Numbered from the stretch's first letter, positions 19,141-27,534 are shown. The stretch: DNA of 64,000 nucleotides from an alpha proteobacterium U9-1i (GCA_000974665.1 BBSY01000002.1:248001-312000); one strand, 5' to 3'. Translations and numbers: made by a program. The notes: generated from the sequence alone by a model not told the origin.

Positions 19141-19234
19141 GAGCGCAATCGCCAAACGTGATGGCTTGCATTGAAAGAACCAATCATTGGCGCGCTTCAC
19201 ACGCGCCACCGGCTCCCCATCTCTCGATCACCAG

Positions 19235-19271
19235 GCCGGGCCCCTCTGGCGGCGCCACGCCGCGATGTCGG
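19235..19271 (+). ncRNA. Leader RNA motif, copy B, before the Bax-inhibitor-1 gene
   Basis: GCCGGGCCCCTCTGG, the hairpin CGGCGCCACGCCG and CGATGTCGG match copies A and C. The downstream gene is a BI-1/YbhL protein. A published alphaproteobacterial RNA family, the ybhL leader, is defined upstream of such genes, so this copy may belong to it. I infer that from position, not from an alignment. Confidence 0.65.
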
Positions 19272-19397
19272 ACTGGAGGATTGCGGAGCGGAGCGCGCCC
19301 AAATCTCGCGCCATTCGCCCCCCGAATCCCGTAGCTGGGATTTAGGCCCTCCGTCCGCGATCCTTAAACTTTGCGAACACGACAGAGGATATGCGAA

Positions 19398-20141
19398 ATG
19401 GCCTTCGAAGATTTCCAGAACCAGGACACGCGAACGCAAGCACGCGGAGCGTCGGCGGACAGCTTCTACGACGCTGGCCTCCGCCAGCACATGCTGGGCA
19501 TCTACAATTATGTGTTTGCGGGGCTCGGCCTCAGCGGCGGGGTCGCTTATTTTCTGATCGCGAGCGGCGCAAGCGCGCTTTTCTTTGCAGGGCCTGGACA
19601 ATTTACGCCGCTCGGCTGGGTCGCGCTGTTTGCCCCGCTCGGCCTTCTTCTGCTGGCCTCGTTCAACGCGGCGCGCCTGAGCACTGGCGCGACCCACGCG
19701 ATCTATTGGAGTGTCGCCGCACTGCAGGGCGTCAGCCTCGCCGTCCTCTTCCAAGCCTTCACCGGCCAATCGATCGCTCAGATCTTCTTCGTGACCGCGG
19801 CGGCGTTCGGCGCCTTGAGCCTTTTTGGGTACACGACAAAAAAATCGCTCTCCGGCATGAGCACGTTTTTGATGATTGGCCTCATCGGCGTCGTCATCGC
19901 CTTCCTCGTCAATCTCTTCGTGCAGTCGAGCCTCTTGCATTTCGTTGCGTCGGTGATCGGCGTCTTGGTATTTGCCGGCCTCACCGCCTTTGACACCCAG
20001 CGCCTCAAAACCGAGTACATCGCTGGCGTTTCCGGCGACGCGGCGGCGAAGGCGCAAGTCTGGGGCGCGCTCAGCCTCTATCTCAACTTCATAAACCTCT
20101 TCCAATTGCTGCTCTCCCTGTTTGGGCAGCGCGAAGAATAG
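19398..20141 (+). CDS. Bax inhibitor-1 (BI-1/YccA/YbhL) family membrane protein
   Basis: The protein has about 247 residues and seven transmembrane segments. Family signatures include LRQHMLGIYNYVFAGLGLSG at the N-terminus, VTAAAFGALSLFGYTTKKSL in the middle and FAGLTAFDTQRLKTEY near the C-terminus, followed by LYLNFINLFQLLLSLFG. Bacterial BI-1 proteins form pH-sensitive calcium leak channels or interact with FtsH-type proteolysis. The ATG at 19398 follows AGAGGA; an earlier in-frame start at 19371 is less likely. A strong hairpin terminator follows, and the leader motif lies about 130 bases upstream. Confidence 0.92.
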   Translation: MAFEDFQNQDTRTQARGASADSFYDAGLRQHMLGIYNYVFAGLGLSGGVAYFLIASGASALFFAGPGQFTPLGWVALFAPLGLLLLASFNAARLSTGATHAIYWSVAALQGVSLAVLFQAFTGQSIAQIFFVTAAAFGALSLFGYTTKKSLSGMSTFLMIGLIGVVIAFLVNLFVQSSLLHFVASVIGVLVFAGLTAFDTQRLKTEYIAGVSGDAAAKAQVWGALSLYLNFINLFQLLLSLFGQREE

Positions 20142-20158
20142 CAACATCGCGCGATCTC

Positions 20159-20199
20159 TTGCGCCCGCGTGCATCGGCGCGCGGGCGCAATCCCCTTTT
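20159..20199 (+). terminator. Rho-independent terminator after the BI-1 gene
   Basis: TTGCGCCCGCG pairs with CGCGGGCGCAA across a ten-base loop, and TCCCCTTTT follows. The 11-bp stem with a T-run ends the BI-1 transcript before terC2. Read-through could still feed terC2, whose start is 27 bases further. Confidence 0.75.
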
Positions 20200-20225
20200 G
20201 ACCTCACTTGAAAGAGCTCCGGGCC

Positions 20226-21260
20226 ATGGATTTTCTCACCGCTGAATATGCGAGCCAACCGGTTTGGTTGTGGCTGAGTTTTCTCGCTTTCATCGGTTTT
20301 CTGCTGTGGCTCGATCTTGGCCTTCTCAATCGCAAAGACGGCGTCGTCTCGCCCGCCAAGAGCGCGATGATGTGGGCGGGCTTTGCCTCGCTCGCGCTCG
20401 TGTTTGGTCTTTATGTCGGCTTTGTCTATGAGCCCGACCCGCGTTTTTACAGCTCGCCCGACAATCTCAATCAGCAGGCCGTCATCCAGTACTTCACGGG
20501 CTATCTGCTGGAGACCGCGCTCGCTTTCGACAACATTTTCGTCATCTCACTCATCTTCACCTATTTTGCAGTGCCGCGTGAGTATCAGCACCGCGTGCTG
20601 TTCTGGGGCATTATCGGCGCCATCGTCTTCCGCGCCCTCTTCATTTCGATGGGTGCGGCCGTCGTCAATTCCTGGACCTGGGTGCTCTACATCTTCGCCG
20701 GTTTCCTGATCTGGACCGGCTGGAAGATGCTCACCGGCCATGGCCAGGAGATGAAGCTCGAAGACAACAAGCTCCTCGCTTTCGTGCGCCGGCGCATGCG
20801 CGTGACCGAGACGATTCAGAACCACAATTTCTTCGTCCGGCGCACCGATCCCGCAAGCGGCAAGCTCGTACTCTTTGCCACGCCGCTTTTTCTGGCGCTC
20901 ATCATGGTGGAGACCGCCGACATCATCTTCGCGGTAGACTCAGTGCCGGCGATCTTTGCCGTCACCCGCGACCCCTTCATCGTCTACACGTCCAACATCT
21001 TCGCCATCCTTGGCCTGCGGTCGATGTATTTCATGCTCGCGGCCGCCGTGGAGCGCTTCAAGTACCTGAAGTATGGGCTCTCTCTGGTGCTGGTGCTGAT
21101 CGGCGCCAAGATCATCTGGAATTTCGGCCTCTCGAAAGAACTTGGCTGGGCCCCTTATTTCGAGCCGCATTGGGCTCTGATGATGACGCTGGCCTTGATT
21201 GGCGGCGCGATGATCTATTCGCTCTACCGCACACGCGCGCCAAAGCCTGAGCGCGTGTGA
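20226..21260 (+). CDS. TerC-family integral membrane protein (terC2)
   Basis: The protein has about 344 residues and is a paralogue of terC1. WLDLGLLNRKDG, ETALAFDNIFVISLIF and METADIIFAVDSVPAIFAV correspond to the conserved acidic membrane motifs, and the block after the second motif (YQHRVLFWGIIG) is nearly identical in both. The start MDFLTAEY matches the N-terminus of the paralogue; six extra residues from 20208 are unlikely. Unlike terC1 it has no copy of the leader motif immediately upstream but follows a terminator. Likely substrates are divalent metal ions, chiefly manganese. Confidence 0.92.
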   Translation: MDFLTAEYASQPVWLWLSFLAFIGFLLWLDLGLLNRKDGVVSPAKSAMMWAGFASLALVFGLYVGFVYEPDPRFYSSPDNLNQQAVIQYFTGYLLETALAFDNIFVISLIFTYFAVPREYQHRVLFWGIIGAIVFRALFISMGAAVVNSWTWVLYIFAGFLIWTGWKMLTGHGQEMKLEDNKLLAFVRRRMRVTETIQNHNFFVRRTDPASGKLVLFATPLFLALIMVETADIIFAVDSVPAIFAVTRDPFIVYTSNIFAILGLRSMYFMLAAAVERFKYLKYGLSLVLVLIGAKIIWNFGLSKELGWAPYFEPHWALMMTLALIGGAMIYSLYRTRAPKPERV

Positions 21261-21442
21261 TGCGGACGCGAGCTAACTTGGATTGATCCGATGTTGTGAG
21301 TGATGGCGCTCGTGCAGTTCAAGCGCGCGCGCCGCACTTGCGCCCCGCATCGAGCGGTTTGCGCCCGATGGCAGCTATTGAGCAATCTCATCGGCGCGAT
21401 GCTTGTGCGCCATGTGGCGCCCGCCCAACTCATCATCTGCGG

Positions 21443-21478
21443 GCCGGGCCCCTCTGGCGGCATGTGTCGCGATGTCGG
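21443..21478 (+). ncRNA. Leader RNA motif, copy C, before the small-protein/YdcH operon
   Basis: GCCGGGCCCCTCTGG, the hairpin CGGCATGTGTCG and CGATGTCGG repeat the pattern of copies A and B. Here GATGTCGG is followed immediately by CCCGACATC, which could form an alternative hairpin that competes with the motif. The downstream gene starts at 21524, and the ribosome site GGAG lies in the next 35 bases. Confidence 0.6.
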
Positions 21479-21523
21479 CCCGACATCGCTCCGAAGCGGA
21501 CAATCACGCCGCCGGAGTGGACA

Positions 21524-21706
21524 ATGAGGAGCACCATGATCAACGCAATCGGCACCATGCATGCCGCGATGCGGGCCAAGAAGCGTCCCGAAGAGGAGAT
21601 CAATTTTCGGGTCGAAGTGAAGAAGCGCCGCCGCAAACCGCACGAGGACGATGAAGACGACGAGCGTCCGCGCCGCGAGCGCACTGAGCGCGGCCTTCGG
21701 GCATGA
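21524..21706 (+). CDS. Small highly charged protein
   Basis: The 60-residue protein opens MRSTMINAIGTMHAAMRAKK. It continues with alternating basic and acidic runs (KKRRRK, then EDDEDDE, then RPRRER), so most of it is probably disordered. The ATG at 21524 has GGAG six bases upstream; the ATG at 21536 has GAGGAG and is an alternative. The stop overlaps the ATG of the YdcH gene (ATGA), so translation is coupled. It lies just after leader copy C. No function is assigned. Confidence 0.65.
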   Translation: MRSTMINAIGTMHAAMRAKKRPEEEINFRVEVKKRRRKPHEDDEDDERPRRERTERGLRA

Positions 21707-21891
21707 TCGCCGACGCGCACCCGGCGAGCCTTGCGCGGCGCCACGCCGCGATCGAAGCCGATCTCGCCTTAGAGCTGAAGCGTCCGCTGCCCGACTTCAT
21801 GCGCGTCAAGCGCCTGAAGCAGCAAAAGCTCCAGATCAAGGACGAGCTCGCCACACACCCTCGCGATCAACAGCCGCTTGCGCGGCTCTAG
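21703..21891 (+). CDS. YdcH-family (DUF465) small protein
   Basis: The 62-residue protein matches the DUF465 pattern: a helical N-terminus (ARRHAAIEADLALELKRPLP), the LPDFMRVKRLKQQKL core and a final KDELATH. Family members are small coiled-coil proteins of unknown function, often near metabolic or ribosomal genes. The start overlaps the previous stop by four bases. Confidence 0.88.
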   Translation: MIADAHPASLARRHAAIEADLALELKRPLPDFMRVKRLKQQKLQIKDELATHPRDQQPLARL

Positions 21892-21900
21892 CCTCGCGCG

Positions 21901-21924
21901 CCCCCGGTTTCCCCGGACCGGGGG
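21901..21924 (+). terminator. Hairpin after the YdcH gene
   Basis: CCCCCGGT pairs with ACCGGGGG across an eight-base loop, followed by CCGCGTCTTTCTT. The T-run is weak, so it may be an attenuator or intercistronic stabiliser instead of a full terminator. Confidence 0.5.
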
Positions 21925-21950
21925 CCGCGTCTTTCTTGGAGTTATCCCGC

Positions 21951-22286
21951 ATGCCGCTGCTTCTGTGCCCAAACTGCCAATCAAATATGCAAGCGCTCAA
22001 TCGCGCAGGCGTCGAGTTCGACATGTGCCCGACGTGCCGGGGCGTGTGGCTCGACCGCGGTGAACTCGAGAAGATCATCCCAGGCGCGCGTGATGCCGAG
22101 CCGTCCGCCACGTCTGTGCCAGCGCCCGCGCCGCTTGCGCATCAACCACCATCCGCGCGGCGCGACGCCTATGGCGAACGCGGCGAGCACGGAGAGTACG
22201 GTGAGCGCGGCGAACATGGCGAGGGTGGCCACGGTGCGCAGAGACGGCGCAAGCGCGGCTTCGATCTCCTCGACATTTTCGACTGA
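21951..22286 (+). CDS. TFIIB-type zinc-ribbon protein
   Basis: The protein has about 111 residues. The N-terminus MPLLLCPNCQSNMQ, then FDMCPTCRGVWLDRGELEKI, is the zf-TFIIB pattern with two CxxC pairs. The C-terminal half is low-complexity, with a repeated GERGEHGEYGERGEHGEGG stretch (residues about 74-92), and ends FDLLDIFD. The upstream frame is a shadow of the YdcH gene; the ATG at 21951 follows GGAG. It is probably in the YdcH operon. Function is unknown. Confidence 0.85.
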   Translation: MPLLLCPNCQSNMQALNRAGVEFDMCPTCRGVWLDRGELEKIIPGARDAEPSATSVPAPAPLAHQPPSARRDAYGERGEHGEYGERGEHGEGGHGAQRRRKRGFDLLDIFD

Positions 22287-22361
22287 CCCAATGGTGTACG
22301 CGCTCACGCATCCGGCTTCGTGCACTCCGCCAGGGCGCCGCCTGGCGCGATCGCTTCATCC

Positions 22362-22463
22362 ATGAGTGATGCACTCTTTGCGCAAGGCTTCATGCTGGCG
22401 ATCCATCTGGTCGCTTGCTTGAACCTCGTTCTCATTGGGGCGCTCGCCTGGACCAAGACCTAG
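22362..22463 (+). CDS. Possible single-TM micropeptide
   Basis: A 33-residue frame reads MSDALFAQGF followed by a hydrophobic stretch (MLAIHLVACLNLVLIGALAW) and ends TKT. It could be a membrane micropeptide. There is no strong ribosome site, and the case is weak; it may be chance. Confidence 0.25.
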   Translation: MSDALFAQGFMLAIHLVACLNLVLIGALAWTKT

Positions 22464-22511
22464 ACGCCGCAAGCAGCGCGCGCACAAACCACACGCGGGA
22501 CGAACGATTCG

Positions 22512-22817
22512 CTAGAAGCGCTCCGGGCGCAGCACTTTGACTTCACTTGTCGCCACCACGCCGGGATAGGATTTGAAATAGTCGCCGAGCCAGGTTAGAG
22601 CCGCCTCAGCCGACGCTTCCGATCCTATGGTGATGACAAGACGCATCCCGGCTTCATCGACGCCAGTTTGGCGCCAAGTCCCATGACTGCCTGTCCCCTC
22701 CACGCCTGCAAAGACACTGCAGCCCTTGAAGCCGACGCGTTCTAGCATGCCCTCAATCTCGCCCAACGCATGCGCCTCGACGAAGATTTCGAGCTTGGTG
22801 CGGATTACAACGTGCAT
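22512..22817 (-). CDS. sbtB: P-II-like regulator of SbtA (SbtB-like)
   Basis: The 101-residue protein has the ferredoxin-like P-II fold pattern: VVIRTKLEIFVEAHALGEIE at the N-terminus, the GFKGCSVFAGVEGTGSHGTW T-loop region and VKVLRPERF at the C-terminus. It starts six bases after the stop of the SbtA-family transporter, the standard order for SbtA/SbtB pairs. In cyanobacteria SbtB binds adenine nucleotides and controls bicarbonate uptake; the same role here is inference. Confidence 0.85.
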   Translation of the reverse strand: MHVVIRTKLEIFVEAHALGEIEGMLERVGFKGCSVFAGVEGTGSHGTWRQTGVDEAGMRLVITIGSEASAEAALTWLGDYFKSYPGVVATSEVKVLRPERF

Positions 22818-22823
22818 CTCACA

Positions 22824-23813
22824 TCACCCGTACATGAGCCGTGCGGCGGCGTGGTAGAGAGGGATTCCGACCAGCAAGTTGAATGGGAACGTCACCCCGA
22901 GCGACAAGGAAAGATAAACGCCTGCATCCGCTTTAGGCAGCGCGATCCGCATGGCCGCCGGCGCTGCGATATAGGACGCTGACGCCGCGAGAATGGCCAT
23001 GAGGCTTGCGTCTCCGAGCGACAACCCTAGAGCCGCGCTCGCAGCGAGGGCGACCGCCGCGCTCAAGAGTGGCCAGCCCATCGCAAACCCGATGAGGCGC
23101 CAATTGAGCTTAGGCGCCTCGGCGATCCGCCGTGACGCGACCAAACCCATGTCGAGCAGGAAGAGGCAAAGCGCTCCTTGAAAGAGAGCCCCGACAAACA
23201 CATCAAGCCGCTCCATGCCGCGCTCGCCGGTGATCGCGCCGATGACGAAGCTGCCAACAAGCACGACCGCCGCGCCGTTCAAGAACACCTCGCGCCAAAG
23301 CGTAGGCTTAAGGCGCGCCTGTGCGGCGCCTTGGCGTGAGCCTGCGATCAGGAGCGCGGCCAAAATTGCCGGCGTTTCCATCAAGGCGAGCACAGCCGCC
23401 ATATAGCCGCCGAACTCGACCCCGATGCCGCGCAGATATTCCGAACCTGCAGCGAAAGTGACAACCGAGACGCTGCCATAGTGCGCCGCGGTAGCCGCCG
23501 CCGTCACCCGGTCGAGAGCGCCAATGGCGCGAAGCGCTGCGTAAGCTGCGAACGGCGCGGCAAAGCTCAGGACAAGTCCAAGCCCTCCTGCGGAAAGCAG
23601 GTCTGGCGTCAGCCCGCTGGCGCGCGCTTCGACGCCGCCCTTAAAGCCGATGCAGAGCATCAGATAAAGCGCCAAGGTCTTGGCCACTTGTTCGGGAACG
23701 GTGAGGTCGGACTTAAGCCAACCAGCAATCGCGCCGAGGGCGAAGAACAATACCGCAGGCGTCAGAAGATTGGCTGCTGCGCCCGCAGCAAGGCTCGCAA
23801 GCGTCTCCAGCAT
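22824..23813 (-). CDS. sbtA: SbtA-family sodium-dependent bicarbonate permease
   Basis: The protein has about 329 residues and ten predicted transmembrane segments. LTPAVLFFALGAIAGWLKSD, followed by LALYLMLCIGFKGGVEAR, is the conserved N-terminal part. The second half repeats the fold with ALCLFLLDMGLVASRR and ASASYIAAPAAMRIALP. SbtA proteins import bicarbonate with sodium. The ATG at 23813 is preferred over a longer frame because GGGGG lies just upstream. It is coupled to the downstream P-II-like gene. Confidence 0.9.
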   Translation of the reverse strand: MLETLASLAAGAAANLLTPAVLFFALGAIAGWLKSDLTVPEQVAKTLALYLMLCIGFKGGVEARASGLTPDLLSAGGLGLVLSFAAPFAAYAALRAIGALDRVTAAATAAHYGSVSVVTFAAGSEYLRGIGVEFGGYMAAVLALMETPAILAALLIAGSRQGAAQARLKPTLWREVFLNGAAVVLVGSFVIGAITGERGMERLDVFVGALFQGALCLFLLDMGLVASRRIAEAPKLNWRLIGFAMGWPLLSAAVALAASAALGLSLGDASLMAILAASASYIAAPAAMRIALPKADAGVYLSLSLGVTFPFNLLVGIPLYHAAARLMYG

Positions 23814-24105
23814 TCTGCCCCCAATGTCGGCGTCGGGACTGCCAGAACGCACGCGGCATGGGCATCAAGTTTCTTCAATCATAGCCATGCGCGCACGCAA
23901 TGGCGCCTGAAACGCCAACCTTGGCGAACCAACACGCGCCCTGCAACCCGCCGGCAAGAGCGTCCTTTCCAGGCTCAGCCCGGCCCGGGGCTGCTGACGC
24001 GCGCCCCCGCGATTGGCGTCATTGCCGTTTTCAATAGCCGCCCATGTTGCGCTCTGCCTCAACCACGCCGAACTTCACTAACGAAAGCGACAAAGGAGGA
24101 GCGGC

Positions 24106-24315
24106 ATGAATGTAGTTGAGAGGCTGTTGGTGCGCGAAGAGATCGATTCACTCGAACTGGACCTGGCGCGGGCGCGTGAAAGAGGCGACAGCGAAGAGGT
24201 TTGCGCCTTATCAGCACGCATTGCTCGTCTCAAGGAAGCTTTGACCATCGCACGCCGCGGCGATGGTCAGTCCGCCGGTCGCGAACGTGTTATCCCACTC
24301 CAGCGCGCCGCTTAA
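24106..24315 (+). CDS. Small helical hypothetical protein
   Basis: The 69-residue protein begins MNVVERLLVREEIDSLELDL and continues with a charged helix up to ARIARLKEALTIA, suggesting a coiled coil. A strong AAAGGAGG lies ten bases before the ATG, which supports the gene. No family is recognised. Confidence 0.6.
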   Translation: MNVVERLLVREEIDSLELDLARARERGDSEEVCALSARIARLKEALTIARRGDGQSAGRERVIPLQRAA

Positions 24316-24358
24316 GGCCAGCCATGAACGCATGGAGCTCTAGCAGCAGTTCAGCGGG

Positions 24359-24646
24359 CTAGCGCAACGCATTCCATCCATGCCGAAACCCTGCTCCAAG
24401 CGCCGCAAACACAGCGAGCGTCATTACGAAAGCAGAGCCAGCATAGAGGATGAGGGCAGCGCCCAGGCCTGCTCCCGATCCGAGAAAGGGTCCCACGCCA
24501 TAAGCGATTAGGAAGGGCGCCACGATCGCCGCCAGAGCGCCAAGGCCGGCGAGACGGAGAATGCCCTTCGGCCGCCAGAAGCCGAACACCGCTGCCGCAA
24601 GTGCGACCGGGCCCAAGACCAGCATCAGCATAAGCGCGCCGTTCAT
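24359..24646 (-). CDS. Small inner-membrane protein
   Basis: The 95-residue frame is almost entirely hydrophobic with three transmembrane segments (MLVLGPVALAAAVFGFW, LAGLGALAAIVAPFLIAYGV, LILYAGSAFVMTLAVFAAL) and a basic tail. No function is assigned. It is preferred over an overlapping longer frame that begins at 24791 because of the clean membrane topology. Confidence 0.6.
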   Translation of the reverse strand: MNGALMLMLVLGPVALAAAVFGFWRPKGILRLAGLGALAAIVAPFLIAYGVGPFLGSGAGLGAALILYAGSAFVMTLAVFAALGAGFRHGWNALR

Positions 24647-24783
24647 CGCCGAAGTGTGTCGGACTGCCGGCTAAAAAATCGTGCAGGAGAAATGCTGGGG
24701 CGAAATCTGGCGGACGCAGCGAGAGCGTGAATGAGCCCGTAACCACCAGCGAAATTCGGAGGCCAACGCACGCCCTTGCGCAA

Positions 24784-24987
24784 TCATCCAAGCAAGCGCG
24801 GGCGCTTTATGTGGTCAATCGCACGAAAGATCGGAACGGTGCGGCCGTGCCAAACTTCCAAGCGGTGGCCGCACACGCCACAGTCGAACACGCCGATATC
24901 CTTAATCGGGAGGCTGACCCATACACGTTCATAGAGTGCGCCGCAGAGGCAGCTCACAAGCTCAGGCTCTGATCGGACGCTGACCAT
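24784..24987 (-). CDS. Zinc-ribbon-like small protein
   Basis: The 67-residue protein has CLC near residue 14 and CGVCGH near residue 35, spaced as a zinc knuckle. RTVPIFRAIDHIKRP at the C-terminus resembles small conserved alphaproteobacterial hypothetical proteins. The opposite-strand frame at 24727-24972 looks like its shadow. Function is unknown. Confidence 0.6.
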   Translation of the reverse strand: MVSVRSEPELVSCLCGALYERVWVSLPIKDIGVFDCGVCGHRLEVWHGRTVPIFRAIDHIKRPRLLG

Positions 24988-25294
24988 AGCCCAGAGCCAA
25001 GCACACGTGTGGTTATGAGAGTGGCAAAGGACAGCGTTAACGTAGCGCCCACTTGCAGCAGCAATGCTGCGTCAAAGCCAGGCCCTCTTGCGGCGCCAGG
25101 GTCGAAGAATTGCGCGGAATCAAAACAGAACGCTGTGCGGTCGAGGGTCGCTGTTCACACGACTGATGCCGCCAGCGGCTGATGCAAGGAGGCGACCGCC
25201 GGCGTGCGCCCATCCCTCCGAGCGATTGCCAAGCCTTGCATTCGAGCACCGCGGGAACCATTGGTATCAGCGAGCCTGGCTCGACGAGAAAGCA
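24988..25294. other. Intergenic region before the FecR gene
   Basis: No gene is supported in these 307 bases; an arginine-rich upstream extension of the FecR frame occupies most of it but lacks family similarity. It probably holds the fecR promoter. No hairpin terminator was recognised. Confidence 0.4.
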
Positions 25295-26263
25295 ATGACC
25301 AGCCCACGGGAGACGCGGATCGGACGTGAGGCCGCCGATTGGGTGGTGAAGTTCGATGGCGTCGCGTTTGACGCCCGCGATGTCGCCGCCTTTCGCCGCT
25401 GGCTTGCGAGATCCGAAGATCACCGCGCCGCTTTTGAGCTCGCAAGCCGCACCTGGCACAAGCTCGACCTGCTGGCACGGCTTGAGGCGTTCGAGCTGCC
25501 CGCCAATGACCACGCGCCAATGATCAGCCGCCGCGCCCTCGCCGCGGGCGCGGGCGTACTGGCAGTCGGGATCGGAAGCTATGTCGCGCTATCTGGCGAC
25601 AATGCCGAGGCCTTCGAGACGGGCATAGGCGAACGGCGCGAGATTGCATTGGCCGACGGCACGCGCGTTCTGCTCAATGCAAGTTCTCGGATCGAAGCGC
25701 GCATTCGCGAGGACCGCCGCGAAGCGCGCGTGACGGCTGGCGAGGCGCTGTTTTCGATTGCTGAGAGTGGGGCCAGCGTCTTCTCGATCGCCACCCCGTC
25801 CGGCGAGATCCAGGCTTTGAGCGGCGAGATTCTGGTGAAGCTCTTGCCCGACGGCGCACGCGTCGCGCTGCTGTCTGACGGCGCACGCGCATCGCGGCGC
25901 ACCTGGACTGGTCAATCCTCGCCGGTCACCGCCGGCGCCAACAGCGAGATCATGTTTGGCCGCGCGGATGTCGCTGTCGACGCCTCGACCGCAGAGCAGC
26001 TCGCGCGCCGGACCTTGTGGCGCGAAGGCATGCTCGCCTTTGATGACACGCCCCTCTCCGAGGCGGTTGCGGATGTGACGCGTCAGAGCGGCGTGCGCTT
26101 TACCTTCGCCGATCCGGCGCTGGCCGATCTCCGCGTCGGCGGCCTGTTGCGCGCCAACGACCTTGAGGCCTTTCTTGACCTCTTGCGTGACAACCTCGCC
26201 GTCAAAGCCGAGCGCCGCGGCGATGAAATCGTGCTGTCATCCGCGGCGACATTCGACCCGTAA
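25295..26263 (+). CDS. FecR-family anti-sigma/sensor protein
   Basis: The protein has about 322 residues. The N-terminal DUF4880-like part (REAADWVVKFDGVAFDARDV, then FRRWLARSEDHRAAFE) is cytoplasmic. A membrane segment lies near residues 78-95 (ALAAGAGVLAVGIGSYVAL), and the FecR domain carries GERREIALADGTRVLLNASS. DUF4974-like ending: FDDTPLSEAVADVTRQSGV. FecR proteins relay signals from TonB receptors to FecI sigma factors. Here no fecI or receptor is adjacent; candidates are the sigma factor at 9.1 kb and the STN-bearing receptor at 35.8 kb. Confidence 0.9.
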   Translation: MTSPRETRIGREAADWVVKFDGVAFDARDVAAFRRWLARSEDHRAAFELASRTWHKLDLLARLEAFELPANDHAPMISRRALAAGAGVLAVGIGSYVALSGDNAEAFETGIGERREIALADGTRVLLNASSRIEARIREDRREARVTAGEALFSIAESGASVFSIATPSGEIQALSGEILVKLLPDGARVALLSDGARASRRTWTGQSSPVTAGANSEIMFGRADVAVDASTAEQLARRTLWREGMLAFDDTPLSEAVADVTRQSGVRFTFADPALADLRVGGLLRANDLEAFLDLLRDNLAVKAERRGDEIVLSSAATFDP

Positions 26264-26350
26264 CACGAAGCTGATGTGCTTCAGGGCGCTTTCCTTTAGG
26301 GGCGCGCACTTGCGGCTTCGCAAGCTTGCACCCGGTGACGCCGCCGCTTG

Positions 26351-26560
26351 TCAGGCGGCCTTGCTTCGTTCAGCGCGCCTTTCGACGGCCGCTCTGCGTC
26401 GCGCGTCCAGGCAATGCCACAGGTCATCCTTGAGCCAGACGCTTGCGCCACGTGGCCACAGAATGCGCAAAACCGCGTGTAACTCTCCCATGGTGAGAAA
26501 GAATCCGGTGTCGGCAAGAGCGGCCGCGTCGCTGATAAAGTCGGCTTCGTCGCGGGTCAT
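26351..26560 (-). CDS. Small hypothetical protein
   Basis: The 69-residue frame starts MTRDEADFISDAAALADTGF and ends in a basic run (ARRRAAVERRAERSKAA). Its N-terminal composition looks like real protein. No family is recognised. An overlapping frame at 26296-26517 is less convincing. Confidence 0.45.
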   Translation of the reverse strand: MTRDEADFISDAAALADTGFFLTMGELHAVLRILWPRGASVWLKDDLWHCLDARRRAAVERRAERSKAA

Positions 26561-26680
26561 AGCGGCAGGACTGTACGCGGAGTGGACTAACTCAATCTCT
26601 AACCAGTTGTTGTATTCGCTTCAGCCCGATGGAGTAGTCCGTTCGAGATAGCCGCGGGGCGTCTTAGGCTTTGCGCGCCG

Positions 26681-27382
26681 TTACGCTCGACCATCCCGGA
26701 AGGCGCGGCTCAGCCGATAGCCGACGCCGCGGACGGTTTCGATCACATTGCGGGCGCCTGCTGCGTCAAGTTTCTTTCGCAAACGGCTCAGCGCATGCTC
26801 GACGGCGGCTGGTGTTATGTCCTCGCCCGCGCCCATTTGATTGAGCAATGCCTCGCGGGTGAAGACTTGGCCAGGCCGGCGAAGAAACTGAGCAAGCAGC
26901 GTCATATCCTGGGCGGTGAGGAGAAGTTCTGCATCGCCGATGAAAGCCCGCCAATTCGTCATGTCCAGGCGAAGGCTTCCCGAGGAAATCACGTCGGCGG
27001 CAAGCGCCGGTGGACGGCGCGCCAGCGCCCGAACGCGCGCCAACAATTCCTCAATCTCAAAGGGCTTGGCTAGATAATCGTCAGCGCCAGAATCTAACCC
27101 GCGCACACGTTCTTCAAGACCGCTGATCGCGGTTAGAAACATGGCGGGCGTGCTAACACCGCGGCCTCTGAGCGCTCGCAAGACCTCGAGCCCATCCAAT
27201 CCCGGCAAATTGCGGTCGAAGACCAGTACGTCGGCGTGGTGGGCGGAAGCCAGTTCGAGCGCCGCAGGCCCATCGGCCGCCTCGCGCACGACATAGCCAT
27301 GCGCCTTGAGCGCTTCGGCAATGAAGGCGCGCAAGATGTCGTCGTCCTCGGCGACCAAAATTACCGCGCCCGGCATCTGCAC
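26681..27382 (-). CDS. OmpR-family response regulator
   Basis: The 233-residue protein has a receiver domain (VILVAEDDDILRAF; phospho-acceptor Asp in VFDRNLPGLDG; YLAKPFEIEELLARVR). A winged-helix output domain follows, with DMTLLAQFLRRPGQVFTREA and NVIETVRGVGYRLSR. It probably activates or represses target promoters after phosphorylation. It lies downstream of the large hybrid kinase on the same strand, separated by a hairpin, so the two may work together. Confidence 0.93.
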   Translation of the reverse strand: MQMPGAVILVAEDDDILRAFIAEALKAHGYVVREAADGPAALELASAHHADVLVFDRNLPGLDGLEVLRALRGRGVSTPAMFLTAISGLEERVRGLDSGADDYLAKPFEIEELLARVRALARRPPALAADVISSGSLRLDMTNWRAFIGDAELLLTAQDMTLLAQFLRRPGQVFTREALLNQMGAGEDITPAAVEHALSRLRKKLDAAGARNVIETVRGVGYRLSRAFRDGRA

Positions 27383-27534
27383 TTCACCGAAATCAGTCCC
27401 GCATCGAGAGGCAATTGCGAGACTACGAGCCTAAAGGCTCTCTGCCAACGCATCGTGAGCGGCTGCCATCTTGGCCCCAGCCCCGCTGCTCGCGACCGAC
27501 GCTGTGCGCATTGAAAAAACAGCACTAAGCTATC

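Noticed and set aside
21651..21950. N-terminal extension of the zinc-ribbon protein
   Set aside because: It overlaps the small charged protein and YdcH genes in another frame and is arginine/alanine-rich; the ATG at 21951 with GGAG starts the real protein.
24727..24972. An 81-codon rightward frame
   Set aside because: It is antisense to the cysteine-paired small protein at 24784-24987, which has the better protein character.
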